In this document: in pieces, positions 7,879-16,148 of the stretch | Layout of the letters: every line of letters starts with the position of its first letter | Position numbering within the stretch: position 1 is the stretch's first letter | DNA from: Thalassobius sp047123305 | GTDB taxonomy: Bacteria > Pseudomonadota > Alphaproteobacteria > Rhodobacterales > Rhodobacteraceae | DNA: 64,000 bases | Assembly (NCBI RefSeq): GCF_047123305.1 | Contig: NZ_CP138918.1 | Coordinates: 2,542,001 to 2,606,000 of the forward strand | Reading direction: 5' to 3' | The notes under the pieces: model-generated | What the model was told of the DNA's origin: nothing | What the model saw: the letters and a program-made list of their open reading frames with translations, nothing else | The model's database searches: none | Made by a program: the position numbers and the translations under genes

Positions 7879-8652
7879 TCAGCCTGCCTGCCGCATCCCG
7901 CGTTCCAGCGCGGCGCAAGCGTGGCTTAGCGTTGCGTAATGTCCGGCCTGCGGCACCTGGTGCAGTGTTGTGCCACCGCGCAGCTCCCCTACCAGGGCCT
8001 CCGCCATCGCAGGCGGAGCCCAGCCGTCGGCCTCGCCATGCCATAGGGTCACGGGCGCCTGTACCTGCGTCAACGTCGCGGTCCAGTCGCTAACATAATG
8101 GCGCAGCAGGCGCATGTAGGCCTGCGGGTTGGTCTGGTAGGCATGGCGCAAACCAGTTTTCAGCATTGCATCAAAGCCTGTTGCCGCAACCTGTTTCTGC
8201 TCCAGTGCAGAAACACCGTTAAACAGTTGTTTCACAAGTGCCTTCGGGGCCAGCCGTAGCATTAGGCCCTGTGCGGCCGTCATCAGCCGCAGACCGGGGC
8301 CACGGCGCATGGCCATCTGGAACACCGGACGTCCCGCCATCTCGGGCAGGAAATCCCCCAATTGCAACGGTGCAGCGGCCGAAATCAGTGTCACCTGCGC
8401 CACCCGGTCAGGGCGGGCGGCGGCGATTTCCAATGCGGTCATCGCCCCGATAGAGAAGCCAACCAAATGCACCGGGGTTTGACTGTCGCCTAAGGCATCA
8501 AACTGCACGGCCAGCGCCGCGCGCACTGGCATATCCATTCGCATCGCAGCAAGCAGGTCGGGGGCAACCGCGGGCTGGTTCAGAAAATAGCTGGCATCGC
8601 GCGGGCATCCGGGCAGGCCATGGCAGAAATAGATCGGGGGGGTGTCGGGCAT
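7879..8652 (-). CDS. Alpha/beta hydrolase
   Basis: A 257-residue serine hydrolase. The catalytic triad can be placed: Ser67 in the nucleophile elbow GFSIG, Asp209 in HGEADGWAP and His238 in VPQAGHYA. The oxyanion segment is CHGLPG near the N-terminus. Length is normal for the superfamily. A GGAG lies upstream of the ATG. The substrate is unknown; the short lid and lack of a signal peptide suggest a cytoplasmic esterase- or lactonase-like enzyme. It follows metG on the same strand but is separated from it by the metG terminator, so it has its own promoter, with a 15-base dyad just upstream. Confidence 0.88.
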   Translation of the reverse strand: MPDTPPIYFCHGLPGCPRDASYFLNQPAVAPDLLAAMRMDMPVRAALAVQFDALGDSQTPVHLVGFSIGAMTALEIAAARPDRVAQVTLISAAAPLQLGDFLPEMAGRPVFQMAMRRGPGLRLMTAAQGLMLRLAPKALVKQLFNGVSALEQKQVAATGFDAMLKTGLRHAYQTNPQAYMRLLRHYVSDWTATLTQVQAPVTLWHGEADGWAPPAMAEALVGELRGGTTLHQVPQAGHYATLSHACAALERGMRQAG

Positions 8653-8678
8653 CTGTTCGCTCCGTCAGGTCTTGAAAA

Positions 8679-8693
8679 TTTAGCTCAGCTAAA
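8679..8693. promoter_or_regulatory. Inverted repeat upstream of the hydrolase gene
   Basis: TTTAGCT-C-AGCTAAA, two perfect 7-base arms around one base, 26 bases upstream of the hydrolase ATG. It has no T run and the centre is too tight for a hairpin loop, so it looks like a protein-binding operator. The regulator is unknown. Confidence 0.4.
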
Positions 8694-8779
8694 ACCCATC
8701 GGGGGACAAACACCATGTGACAAAGATGCATTCTGGGTGTGACATTCCGTCAGGCAGCTTAGTTCAGAAAAGCAGGCAG

Positions 8780-8806
8780 CAAAAAGCCCGCCAGAAGGCG
8801 GGCTTA
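8780..8806 (-). terminator. metG terminator
   Basis: Stem AAGCCCGCC (8784-8792) and GGCGGGCTT (8797-8805) with loop AGAA. Read leftward it is followed by five T residues, just beyond the metG stop. Confidence 0.85.
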
Positions 8807-8831
8807 GAACGTGTGCAATGGGGTAGGCGCG

Positions 8832-10544
8832 TCAGTCGCGGGTGCCCGAGAATTTACCCTGCCACTCTTCGCGCTGATCGTCGGTGATCTTGGCAAAAAG
8901 CACCTCCGGTACGGTGAAGCCATGGCCGGCAGGCAGGGCGTTCAGCGCCTCCGCCACATCACCCGGCCAGCTGTCATCCTCTGTGCCCATTGCCGTCAGC
9001 ATCTTGGCCGAGGCAAAGGGAATGAACGGCGCAGACAGAACGGCGTAAAGGCGGATCAGGTTCAGGCCCAGACGCACCTGTGCGGCGGCCTGTTCGGGAT
9101 CGGTTTTAAACGTCGACCAAGGTGCGGCGGCCTGCAGGTATTCATTGCCAGCCACCCAGATCGCCCGCAGTTCCTGTGCAGCTTTGCGGACCTCTTTGTC
9201 TTCCATAAAGCCCTCATAGGCGCGCACCTTGGTGGTCAGGTCGGCGATCAGCGCCTGTTCCTGTTCCCCGAACGCGCCGCCTTCAGGCACCGCTTCAGTG
9301 AATTTGGAGCGGCAGAACTTGGTGATGCGGCTGACAAAGTTGCCCAGCACATCCGCCAGATCCTTGTTCACCGATTGTTGGAAGTTTTCCCAGGTGAACT
9401 CGCTGTCCGAGCTTTCCGGTGCATGGCTCAAGAGCCACCAGCGCCAGTAGTCGGCAGGCAGGATCTCTAGCGCCTGATCCTGGAACACGCCGCGCCCGCG
9501 CGAGGTCGAGAACTGGCCGCCATCATAGTTCAGGTAGTTGAAGGATTTGATGTAATCCACCAGCTTCCACGGCTCCCCCGAGCCAAGGATCGTCGAGGGG
9601 AAGGACAGGGTGTGGAAGGGCACGTTGTCCTTGCCCATGAACTGGGTGTAGGTCACATCCTCCGCGCCTTTGTCGGTACGCCACCAGCGTTCCCAGTCAC
9701 TGCCTTTTCCAGCCTCAACCCATTCCTGAGCGCAGGCAATATATTCGATTGGGGCGTCGAACCAGACGTAGAAGACCTTGCCTTCCATACCGTCCCAATC
9801 CTGATCGCCACGTTTCACCGGCACACCCCAATCCAGATCGCGGGTGATGCCACGATCCTGCAGGCCGTCACCGTCGTTCAGCCATTTCTTGGCAATCGAG
9901 GTGGTCAGCACCGGCCAATCGGCCTTGCTGTCGATCCAGTCGTTTAACTGGTCCTTCATCTGGCTTTGGCACAGATACAGGTGTTTGGTCGCCCGCATCT
10001 CCAGATCGGTCGAGCCGGAAATGGTGGAATAGGGGTTGATCAGATCCACCGGATCCAGCTGCTTGGTGCAGTTGTCACACTGGTCGCCGCGGGCGCTGTC
10101 AAAGCCGCAGTTGGGGCAGGTGCCCTCGATATAGCGGTCCGGCAGGTAGCGACCGTCGGCGTGGGAATACATCTGGTTTTCAGAGACTTCGCGGATCAGA
10201 CCCTTGTCGGCCAGCACACCGGCAAAATGCTGGGTCAGCTCTTTGTTCTGCGCAGAGGAGGAACGGCCGAAGTGATCAAAGCTGAGGCCGAACCCCTTGG
10301 CAATCTCGGCCTGTTTGTCATGCAACTCTGCGCAATAGGCCGCAACCTCTTGCCCGGCTTTGGCGGCAGCCAGTTCGGCTGGGGTGCCATGTTCGTCGGT
10401 GGCACAGATGAACATCACCTCATTGCCACGGCCCCGCTGGTAACGGGCAAACAGGTCCGCAGGCAGCTGCGAGCCCACAAGATTGCCGAGGTGTTTGATC
10501 CCGTTGATATAGGGAAGTGCCGAGGTGATCAGATGCCGTGCCAT
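8832..10544 (-). CDS. metG: Methionine--tRNA ligase
   Basis: Cytoplasmic enzyme charging tRNA-Met, 570 residues. The class I HIGH-type motif is YINGIKHLGNL near the N-terminus. A zinc-knob region follows with CPNCGF and CDNC. The KMSKS-equivalent loop is FSTSRGRGVF, the variant common in alphaproteobacterial MetG. The anticodon-binding helical domain fills the C-terminal third. The C-terminal EMAP-like dimerisation domain found in some MetG proteins is absent, as expected at this length. It starts at the ATG at 10544, forms a single-gene unit and ends at a strong terminator. Confidence 0.97.
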   Translation of the reverse strand: MARHLITSALPYINGIKHLGNLVGSQLPADLFARYQRGRGNEVMFICATDEHGTPAELAAAKAGQEVAAYCAELHDKQAEIAKGFGLSFDHFGRSSSAQNKELTQHFAGVLADKGLIREVSENQMYSHADGRYLPDRYIEGTCPNCGFDSARGDQCDNCTKQLDPVDLINPYSTISGSTDLEMRATKHLYLCQSQMKDQLNDWIDSKADWPVLTTSIAKKWLNDGDGLQDRGITRDLDWGVPVKRGDQDWDGMEGKVFYVWFDAPIEYIACAQEWVEAGKGSDWERWWRTDKGAEDVTYTQFMGKDNVPFHTLSFPSTILGSGEPWKLVDYIKSFNYLNYDGGQFSTSRGRGVFQDQALEILPADYWRWWLLSHAPESSDSEFTWENFQQSVNKDLADVLGNFVSRITKFCRSKFTEAVPEGGAFGEQEQALIADLTTKVRAYEGFMEDKEVRKAAQELRAIWVAGNEYLQAAAPWSTFKTDPEQAAAQVRLGLNLIRLYAVLSAPFIPFASAKMLTAMGTEDDSWPGDVAEALNALPAGHGFTVPEVLFAKITDDQREEWQGKFSGTRD

Positions 10545-10639
10545 AAACTCTCGTCCTGCAGATAGGTGTTGAGACCCCCTTTAGCGCAAGGGCGCGGCCT
10601 GTGCCACCGCTAGATGTGAAATCGGTTGCGTGGCAGGAT

Positions 10640-10712
10640 TTTGGGGCGCTGCCCCCTTGGCCCTAGGGCCAATTCCCCCGGGATATTTTTGCCAAGAAGA
10701 AAGGCAGGGCGT
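10640..10712. repeat. GC-rich palindromic intergenic repeat, copy A
   Basis: An intergenic patch with GGGGC-GCT-GCCCC, the perfect 12-base palindrome GGCCCTAGGGCC, and then GGGATATTTTTGCCAAGAAGAA in two halves split by TTT. A related segment (GGGATATTT ... CCAAG ... GAA, about 17 of 22 positions) occurs at 33069-33090. This looks like a dispersed short repeat of the genome. Whether it is transcribed is not known. Confidence 0.45.
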
Positions 10713-10809
10713 CGCGAAAATGTTTGCGCTCACAAGTTTTTCGCCGGAAGGGCTGGTTTGTCCGGGGGGAGGGTTATCTTCGCCTCCAGCAGTATTGAGG
10801 GAACGCGAC

Positions 10810-11856
10810 ATGCAAAAGAAACAAATGGGCCGCACGGGGGTGATGGTGACGGATATGTGTCTGGGCACCATGACCTTTGGCACCCAGACCTCTGAGGCCG
10901 AAGGCCACCGACAGATCGAGATGGCGCTGGCCCATGGCATCAACTTTATGGACACGGCGGAAATGTATCCGGTCAACCCGGTTGCAAAAGAGACCATCGG
11001 GCGCACAGAAGAGATCATTGGCAGCTGGATCGGCGCAAATCCGGGCCGGCGCGATGCGTTTGTGCTGGCGACCAAACACTCCGGTGAGGGACTGATGGCT
11101 GTGCGGGACGGGGCGGCGATCACCTCGGAAAGCATTCCAGCCACGATTGAGGCCTCGTTGAAGCGGCTGCAGACGGACTGTATTGACCTCTATCAGTTCC
11201 ATTGGCCGAACCGGGGCAGCTATATGTTCCGCAAGAATTGGACGTTCGACCCGTCTTCGCAAAACAAGGCCGACACGCTGGCCCATATGGAAGATGCCTT
11301 GGGCGCATTGCAGCGTGAAGTCGAACGCGGCACCATTCGTCATTTTGGCCTGTCCAACGAAAGCGCTTGGGGAACTACGCAATGGGTAGCCACGGCGGAC
11401 CGTCTGGGCCTGCCGCGGGTGGCCACGATCCAGAACGAATATTCGTTGCTCTGCCGGATGTATGACACCGATTTGGCGGAGGTTTCGATCAACGAAGACG
11501 TTGGTTTGATCTGCTATTCGCCTTTGGCGGCGGGGCTGCTGACCGGTAAGTATCAGGGCGGCGCGCTGCCGGAAGGGTCGCGGATGGCGATCAATGGCGA
11601 TTTGGGCGGCCGTAAGACCGATCGGGTGTTCCCGGCGGTCGCGGCCTATCTGCAGGTGGCTGCTGATAACGGTTTGGACCCGACCAATATGGCACTGGCC
11701 TGGGCGCGGCAGCGGCCGTTCATGTGTTCGGTGATTTTCGGGGCAACAACCGAGGCGCAGTTGCAGCACATCCTTGACGGAACCGAACTGGTGCTGTCCG
11801 ATGAAGTCATTGCTGCATTGGATCATGTGCATAAGGCACATCCGATGCCTTACTGA
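10810..11856 (+). CDS. Aldo/keto reductase
   Basis: A 348-residue NADPH-dependent oxidoreductase of the Tas-like AKR group. It starts MQKKQMGRTGVMVTDMCLGTMTFG. Catalytic tetrad candidates are Asp and Tyr in MDTAEMYPV, Lys in LATKHSG and His in YQFHWPNRG. The long insertion after HWPNRGSYMFRKNW is typical of Tas-type members. I take the ATG at 10810, preceded by TTGAGGGAACG; the long in-frame extension upstream runs through an intergenic repeat. The substrate is not known. The next gene follows after 16 bases and is likely co-transcribed. Confidence 0.92.
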   Translation: MQKKQMGRTGVMVTDMCLGTMTFGTQTSEAEGHRQIEMALAHGINFMDTAEMYPVNPVAKETIGRTEEIIGSWIGANPGRRDAFVLATKHSGEGLMAVRDGAAITSESIPATIEASLKRLQTDCIDLYQFHWPNRGSYMFRKNWTFDPSSQNKADTLAHMEDALGALQREVERGTIRHFGLSNESAWGTTQWVATADRLGLPRVATIQNEYSLLCRMYDTDLAEVSINEDVGLICYSPLAAGLLTGKYQGGALPEGSRMAINGDLGGRKTDRVFPAVAAYLQVAADNGLDPTNMALAWARQRPFMCSVIFGATTEAQLQHILDGTELVLSDEVIAALDHVHKAHPMPY

Positions 11857-11872
11857 TTTCAGGAGCCAATTG

Positions 11873-12253
11873 ATGTCACAGCCCTTTAACCGCCCTTTGA
11901 TGGTTTTTACCCTTTTGGCCCAAGCCGTGCCCGCCACTGCGTCGGAGCGTGAGCTTTGGGAAGGGTATTGGACCCACAATGCCAGCTGGTGCGCCCGCGC
12001 CGGCGAGGTGGGCGACGAGACGCCGGACAACTATTCGCGCGAAGGGTTTTTCGGGATCGAATGGGGCTGTGACATTGCCGAAAAACAAGCCCTGCCGTTT
12101 CACAATGCCTGGGCGATCACGCTCAGCTGTCTGGATGCGGGGCATGATTACACCGAAGACCGGCTGATGCTGGTCACGGACAGTGACCGGCTGTTGTTCA
12201 TCGACACCGGCGGCGCGACATGGGACATGGTGCGCTGTAACGATCCGGAATAA
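11873..12253 (+). CDS. Secreted small hypothetical protein
   Basis: A 126-residue protein with an N-terminal hydrophobic segment ending in AVPATAS, consistent with Sec export. The mature part is Trp- and Cys-rich (four Cys: SWCARAG, EWGCDIAE, LSCLDAG, VRCNDPE), suggesting two periplasmic disulfides. An AGGAG at 11861-11865 fixes the ATG at 11873. It sits between the aldo/keto reductase and an EamA transporter gene on the same strand. I do not recognise a family. It resembles the small Cys-containing secreted protein at 49394-49792 in style, not in clear sequence. Confidence 0.75.
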   Translation: MSQPFNRPLMVFTLLAQAVPATASERELWEGYWTHNASWCARAGEVGDETPDNYSREGFFGIEWGCDIAEKQALPFHNAWAITLSCLDAGHDYTEDRLMLVTDSDRLLFIDTGGATWDMVRCNDPE

Positions 12254-12285
12254 GCCGCGCCAAGACGCGGCAAGAAAGGCCTGAA

Positions 12286-13191
12286 ATGGTAGACAGTTTG
12301 TGGATTTTCGTGGCCGTCGGGGCGGCTGCGTTTCAGGCCTTGCGGTTCATGTTGCAGAAATCGCTGTCGATGGGCACCCTGTCTGCGGGCGGGGCCACCC
12401 TGGCGCGGTTTCTGTTTTCCACCCCCTTTGTGGCTGTCTTTGCGCTGAGTTACCTGCAGCTGCAGGGCGGTGTCTGGCCCAGCCTTGGTGACCGGTTTCT
12501 GGTTTTTGCCTTGGTCGGGGCTTTGGCGCAGATCCTGGCAACCTGGTGTGTGGTGGCGCTGTTTCAGCACCGCAACTTTGCCGTCGGGATCACGTTTAAG
12601 AAAACCGAGGTGGTACAGACCGCGCTGGTGGGCTTTGTCGTTTTGGGCGACAAGGTGTCCTTTGGCGGGTTGATGGCGATCCTGGTTGGTCTGCTGGGCG
12701 TGTTGGTCCTGTCTGACCGGCCGGAAAGCGGCGCGGGCTTAAAGCGGTTCCTGAACAAAGGCGCTGGTCTGGGGCTGCTGTCGGGGGCCTTTTTTGCCGT
12801 CTCAGCAGTGGGCTATCGCGGGGCAACGCTGGAGGTGGGCAGCGACGATCCACTGCTGCGGGCGCTGGTGTCGCTGATGGTGGTGACCGCCAGTCAAAGC
12901 CTGGGTCTGAGCGCGTACATTCGATGGCGCGAACCGGGTGAGCTGCGCCGTGTTGTGGCCAGCTGGCGCAGTTCTGTCTGGATGGGATTGGCCAGCCTGG
13001 GCGGCTCTCTTGGCTGGTTTCTGGCCTTCACCTTGCAAAACGCGGCCTATGTGTTTGCCGTTGGACAGGTGGAAGTGATCTTTTCCATCCTGATTTCGGT
13101 TCTGGTGTTCAAAGAGCAGATCACCCGCCGCGAAGGCGCGGGCATCGCCCTTATTACGGCAAGCGTGCTGACATTGGTCCTGTTCCTTTAA
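12286..13191 (+). CDS. DMT superfamily (EamA-type) transporter
   Basis: A 301-residue integral membrane protein with about ten hydrophobic helices arranged as two EamA repeats. It opens MVDSLWIFVAVGAAAFQALRF; the second repeat closes with VYFAVGQVEVIFSIL-like and VLVFKEQITRREGAG segments, where the conserved E in helix 9/10 is typical. AAAGG lies eight bases before the ATG. EamA proteins mostly export metabolites or amino acids. Its 3' end overlaps the convergent Nudix gene by 38 bases. One of three EamA-type transporters in this window. Substrate unknown. Confidence 0.9.
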   Translation: MVDSLWIFVAVGAAAFQALRFMLQKSLSMGTLSAGGATLARFLFSTPFVAVFALSYLQLQGGVWPSLGDRFLVFALVGALAQILATWCVVALFQHRNFAVGITFKKTEVVQTALVGFVVLGDKVSFGGLMAILVGLLGVLVLSDRPESGAGLKRFLNKGAGLGLLSGAFFAVSAVGYRGATLEVGSDDPLLRALVSLMVVTASQSLGLSAYIRWREPGELRRVVASWRSSVWMGLASLGGSLGWFLAFTLQNAAYVFAVGQVEVIFSILISVLVFKEQITRREGAGIALITASVLTLVLFL

Positions 13192-13852
13192 GACGCAGGA
13201 ACAGATTGTGCTCGTCATCGTTTTTGAAAAACGGGACCGAGGCGGGCGGCTCAGACGTGGTGGCACGCGCTGCAACCTCTGCCAGAACCACTTCGGTGAT
13301 GAAGGGCAGATCAAACTCGCGCACTTTCGGCATGGGGATCCACTGCAGGTGTGAAAGCTCGTCACAGGCGGCGGAGAAATCATCCAGATCCGTGGCCACA
13401 GACTCCGCATTGATCAGGAAGAACCGGGCGTCGAAGCGGCGTGGACGGCCCGGGGGGGTGATGGCGCGAAAGACAAATTGCAACGCTTCGGCGGAGGGGC
13501 GATAGCCGGCCGCCGCAAACCCCGCCCAGTCCGTCGGGGCCTCAGGCCAATCGCCTTGCGTGCCAAGGATCAGGCCGGTCTCTTCCCAAAGCTCACGGAT
13601 CGCCGCAGCCGCCAAGGGGTGCGACATGTCTCGAATTGCATCCTCGCGGATCCTGTCACGGCATAACTCGGGAAGGGGGGTGGCCAAGGGAATATCAGCG
13701 TCCGCAGCATCGACCGCACCGCCGGGAAAGACAAACTTGTTCGGCATAAAGGCCGCTTTGGCACCACGTTGCCCCATCAGCACATGCGGGTCGTCAAACC
13801 GGTTGCGCAGCACAATCACTGTGGCCGCGTCACGAATTGCCGTCTTGTCCAT
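13154..13852 (-). CDS. Nudix hydrolase
   Basis: A 232-residue pyrophosphohydrolase. The Nudix box is readable, ending AAAIRELWEETGLILG with Arg86, Glu87, Glu90 and Glu91; the preceding FPGGAVD (42-48) is the usual glycine-rich start. An insertion between GG and RE is longer than in MutT, as in the NUDT19/CoA-diphosphatase-like group, which may suggest acyl-CoA or CoA cleavage. A GGGGGAAAG lies close to the ATG. The 3' end overlaps the convergent EamA gene. Substrate is unknown. Confidence 0.9.
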   Translation of the reverse strand: MDKTAIRDAATVIVLRNRFDDPHVLMGQRGAKAAFMPNKFVFPGGAVDAADADIPLATPLPELCRDRIREDAIRDMSHPLAAAAIRELWEETGLILGTQGDWPEAPTDWAGFAAAGYRPSAEALQFVFRAITPPGRPRRFDARFFLINAESVATDLDDFSAACDELSHLQWIPMPKVREFDLPFITEVVLAEVAARATTSEPPASVPFFKNDDEHNLFLRLKGTGPMSARLP

Positions 13853-13885
13853 CTTTCCCCCGTCCGTTCCTTTGCGAGGCGTGGC

Positions 13886-14275
13886 TTAGCCAGCGTGGGC
13901 GAAACCATTCATACGCCGCGCCCACTGGTAACCGATCATCGCCCCCTTCAGTCGGGGCAGAAGGTAGAGCGACAGAACAACGGTGCCAATACCGAAGATT
14001 TCGATCATCACCATCGGCGACGGACGCCAGGTCTCAAAGACGAACATCAAGAGCGGTGCCAGGAGGTGGCCGACAATCAGGATCGTCAGATAGGCGGGGC
14101 CGTCATCAGCGCGATGATGGTGGAACTCTTCGCGACAAACAGGGCAGGTGTCACGTACTTTCAAATAGCCTTTGAGCATGGGGCCACTGCCGCATTTCGG
14201 GCATTTACGACGCCAGCCCCGCAGCAGCGCGGGTTTTGTTGGGCGGTCGGTCTCGCTCCGGACGGTGTCAGTCAT
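13886..14275 (-). CDS. DUF983 family membrane protein
   Basis: A 129-residue protein with a zinc-ribbon-like head (CPKCGSG ... CPVCREEF) and two hydrophobic helices (YLTILIVGHLLAPLLMFVF and IEIFGIGTVVLSLYLLP). This is the DUF983 layout, often found near cytochrome oxidase or Nudix genes in alphaproteobacteria. I choose the ATG at 14275 because GAGAGA lies at good spacing; an ATG four codons upstream has no ribosome site. It lies 33 bases upstream of the Nudix gene on the same strand, so the two are probably co-transcribed. Molecular function unknown. Confidence 0.85.
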   Translation of the reverse strand: MTDTVRSETDRPTKPALLRGWRRKCPKCGSGPMLKGYLKVRDTCPVCREEFHHHRADDGPAYLTILIVGHLLAPLLMFVFETWRPSPMVMIEIFGIGTVVLSLYLLPRLKGAMIGYQWARRMNGFAHAG

Positions 14276-14621
14276 GGTGTCTCTCATTCGTTAAGGGACT
14301 CAAAAAAAATCATCCGAGGAAACTGGTGCAAAATCGCGCCAAGAAAAACCCCCCGAAGTGTCGCCGCGTCGCCTTGTCGCAAAGCTGACGGCGATTTGCA
14401 CCTTTGGATGCACAAACCATGCCGCAGTCAGACCGGATGTGTCGCCTCTATGGGGCAAATGTAACAGAACCCCACCTGTCGTTCACAGGGGCGTGAGAAT
14501 TCCAAATTTTCTCAAAACCCTCGACGGAAGCGTTCTGCCCCCCCGTATCAGCCTGCAGAAAACGGGTGATGAGCCCGGGTTTCAAAACCAAGAAACAGAC
14601 TGAGAAATCGGAGAGCACACT
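14276..14621. other. Divergent intergenic region with inverted repeats
   Basis: A 346-base gap between the DUF983 and EF-hand genes. It holds a gapped inverted repeat, GGTGCAAAATCGC (14325-14337) with GCGATTTGCACC (14391-14402), differing by one base in length. A second dyad is TGAGAA ... TTCTCA (14494-14514) and a third is CCTGT-CGTTC-ACAGG (14475-14489). These are candidate regulatory sites for the EF-hand / ECF sigma operon. No coding frame is convincing here. Confidence 0.5.
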
Positions 14622-15104
14622 ATGAAACGCACTATCATCATCACCACCCTGACCGCCCTTGCCATCGCGGGCACCACCGTCAGCGCCTCGGCTGAACGCG
14701 GTCACGGCCGCAAAGGCCCGCAGGTTGAGTTCAGCGATCTGGATGCCAACGGTGACGGCCAGATCACCGAGGCCGAGCTGACCGCCCACGCCGCTGCACG
14801 GTTTGCGGAGGTCGATACCAACGGTGACGGCGTGCTGAGCGCCGAAGAATTGGCCGCCCGCGCCGAAAGCGAGAACGCAGAACGTCAGGCCAAACGGATC
14901 GAACGGATGATCTCGAAGATGGATGAAAACGACGACGGTGTTCTGAGCGCCGAGGAAATGCAGCGTCGCGATCCCTCCAAGATGATCTCGCGTTTGGATG
15001 CAAATGAAGACGGCGCGATCTCGCAGGAAGAGTTCGACAATGCCAAGAAGCGTTTCGGCAAACGCAAAGGGGGCGGCAAAGACCGCGACGGCGACAGCAA
15101 CTAA
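14622..15104 (+). CDS. Secreted EF-hand calcium-binding protein
   Basis: A 160-residue protein with a signal peptide (about residues 1-24, cut after SASA) and four canonical EF-hand loops: 41-52 (DANGDGQITEAE), 65-76 (DTNGDGVLSAEE), 101-112 (DENDDGVLSAEE) and 126-137 (DANEDGAISQEE). Calcium ligands at positions 1, 3, 5 and 12 are conserved in all four. The tail is basic and glycine-rich. It should bind calcium in the periplasm or outside the cell. GGAGAG precedes the ATG. It lies 94 bases before the ECF sigma gene, with a hairpin between, so the two may be partly co-transcribed. Confidence 0.93.
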   Translation: MKRTIIITTLTALAIAGTTVSASAERGHGRKGPQVEFSDLDANGDGQITEAELTAHAAARFAEVDTNGDGVLSAEELAARAESENAERQAKRIERMISKMDENDDGVLSAEEMQRRDPSKMISRLDANEDGAISQEEFDNAKKRFGKRKGGGKDRDGDSN

Positions 15105-15118
15105 GCCCAGCCGCGCCC

Positions 15119-15145
15119 GGCTCTCCCCACTTCAAGGGGGGAGCC
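15119..15145 (+). other. Intergenic hairpin between EF-hand and sigma factor genes
   Basis: GGCTCTCCCC (15119-15128) pairs with GGGGGGAGCC (15136-15145) including one G-U pair, loop ACTTCAA. No T run follows, so it is more likely an mRNA-stabilising or attenuating hairpin than a full terminator. Confidence 0.5.
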
Positions 15146-15198
15146 ACCCTTGGCATGAGATTGCCAGACGCCACGGAAAGAGTTACGCCGGACGGACA

Positions 15199-15783
15199 AT
15201 GGATATGGCCTTGGATGCAATGAGCGAAGTGACGGACGAAGCACTGCTGGTCCTGTTCGCCAATGGCGATGCGGATGCCGCGCGTTCTTTGAACGTGCGG
15301 TTGACCCCGCGTGTCTTTGCCCAGGCCATGCGGTTGCTGGGCAATCGCGCCGAGGCTGAAGATGTGGCGCAAGAGGCCATGATGCGGCTTTGGAAGATCG
15401 CGCCGGAATGGCGACAAGGCGAGGCCAAGGTGACGACCTGGCTTTACCGCGTTGTTGCGAACCTGTGCACCGACCGGCTGCGCAAGAAACCAAATGTGGG
15501 CATTGATGCCATCCCGGAACCCGAAGACGAGTGCGCCAGTGCCGCCGAAGGGTTGCAGGACCAGGCCCGCAACACGGCGCTATACAGCGCCCTCGATCAG
15601 CTGCCCGACCGGCAGCGACAGGCGGTTGTGCTGCGCCACATCGAGGGTCTGGGCAATCCTGAGATTGCCGAAATCATGGACATCAGCACAGAAGCGGTCG
15701 AAAGTCTGACCGCGCGGGGAAAACGAGCGCTGGCTGCGGCCCTGGCCGGGCGGCGCGATGAACTGGGGTATTCCGATGGATAA
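15199..15783 (+). CDS. ECF-type RNA polymerase sigma factor
   Basis: A 194-residue sigma-70 family factor with region 2 (RVFAQAMRLLGNRAEAEDVAQEAMMRLW, then TWLYRVVANLCTDRLRKK) and region 4 (LDQLPDRQRQAVVLRHIEGLGNPEIAEIMDIS). Regions 1 and 3 are lacking, as usual for ECF factors. It directs RNA polymerase to a small stress regulon. The ATG at 15199 is preceded by GGACGGACA; longer in-frame extensions overlap the EF-hand gene. Its stop overlaps the start of the next gene by 8 bases, the arrangement expected for a sigma / anti-sigma pair. Confidence 0.93.
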   Translation: MDMALDAMSEVTDEALLVLFANGDADAARSLNVRLTPRVFAQAMRLLGNRAEAEDVAQEAMMRLWKIAPEWRQGEAKVTTWLYRVVANLCTDRLRKKPNVGIDAIPEPEDECASAAEGLQDQARNTALYSALDQLPDRQRQAVVLRHIEGLGNPEIAEIMDISTEAVESLTARGKRALAAALAGRRDELGYSDG

Positions 15784-16144
15784 GCGCGAGCTGGATGACA
15801 TGGAGCTGGACGCTCTTTTTGCTGCGGCACGAGGGCAGGACACCTTGCCTTCAGGCGATCTGATGGAGCGGGTGCTCTCGGACGCTTTGGCTGTGCAAAC
15901 CTTGGCGCAGGCCAATGCCATCCCTGCGGCGCCACGGCGTCGCTGGTGGCAGGCGGCTTGGATGGCTGTGGGCGGATGGCCGGCGATGGCGGGTCTGGCC
16001 ACCGCAGGTGTGGCAGGGATCTGGATCGGTGTCAGTCCGCCAGACGGGCTGAGCGACAGTGCAACCGCCTTGTTTGCCTGGGAAACAGACGGGTATCTTG
16101 TGGACGTCACCTCCGGCTTCTCGCTGGATCTGGCGGAAGGGTAA
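15776..16144 (+). CDS. Putative anti-sigma factor (one membrane segment)
   Basis: A 122-residue protein with an acidic N-terminal cytoplasmic part (MDKRELDDMELDALFAAARG), a basic stop-transfer patch RRRWW at 54-58, one hydrophobic segment at about 66-86 and a short periplasmic tail. Position and overlap with the sigma gene suggest it holds the sigma factor at the membrane. There is no zinc-binding HxxxCxxC motif, so it is not a ZAS-type anti-sigma. The identification rests on context and topology; I do not recognise a named family. Confidence 0.7.
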   Translation: MDKRELDDMELDALFAAARGQDTLPSGDLMERVLSDALAVQTLAQANAIPAAPRRRWWQAAWMAVGGWPAMAGLATAGVAGIWIGVSPPDGLSDSATALFAWETDGYLVDVTSGFSLDLAEG

Positions 16145-16148
16145 AACG

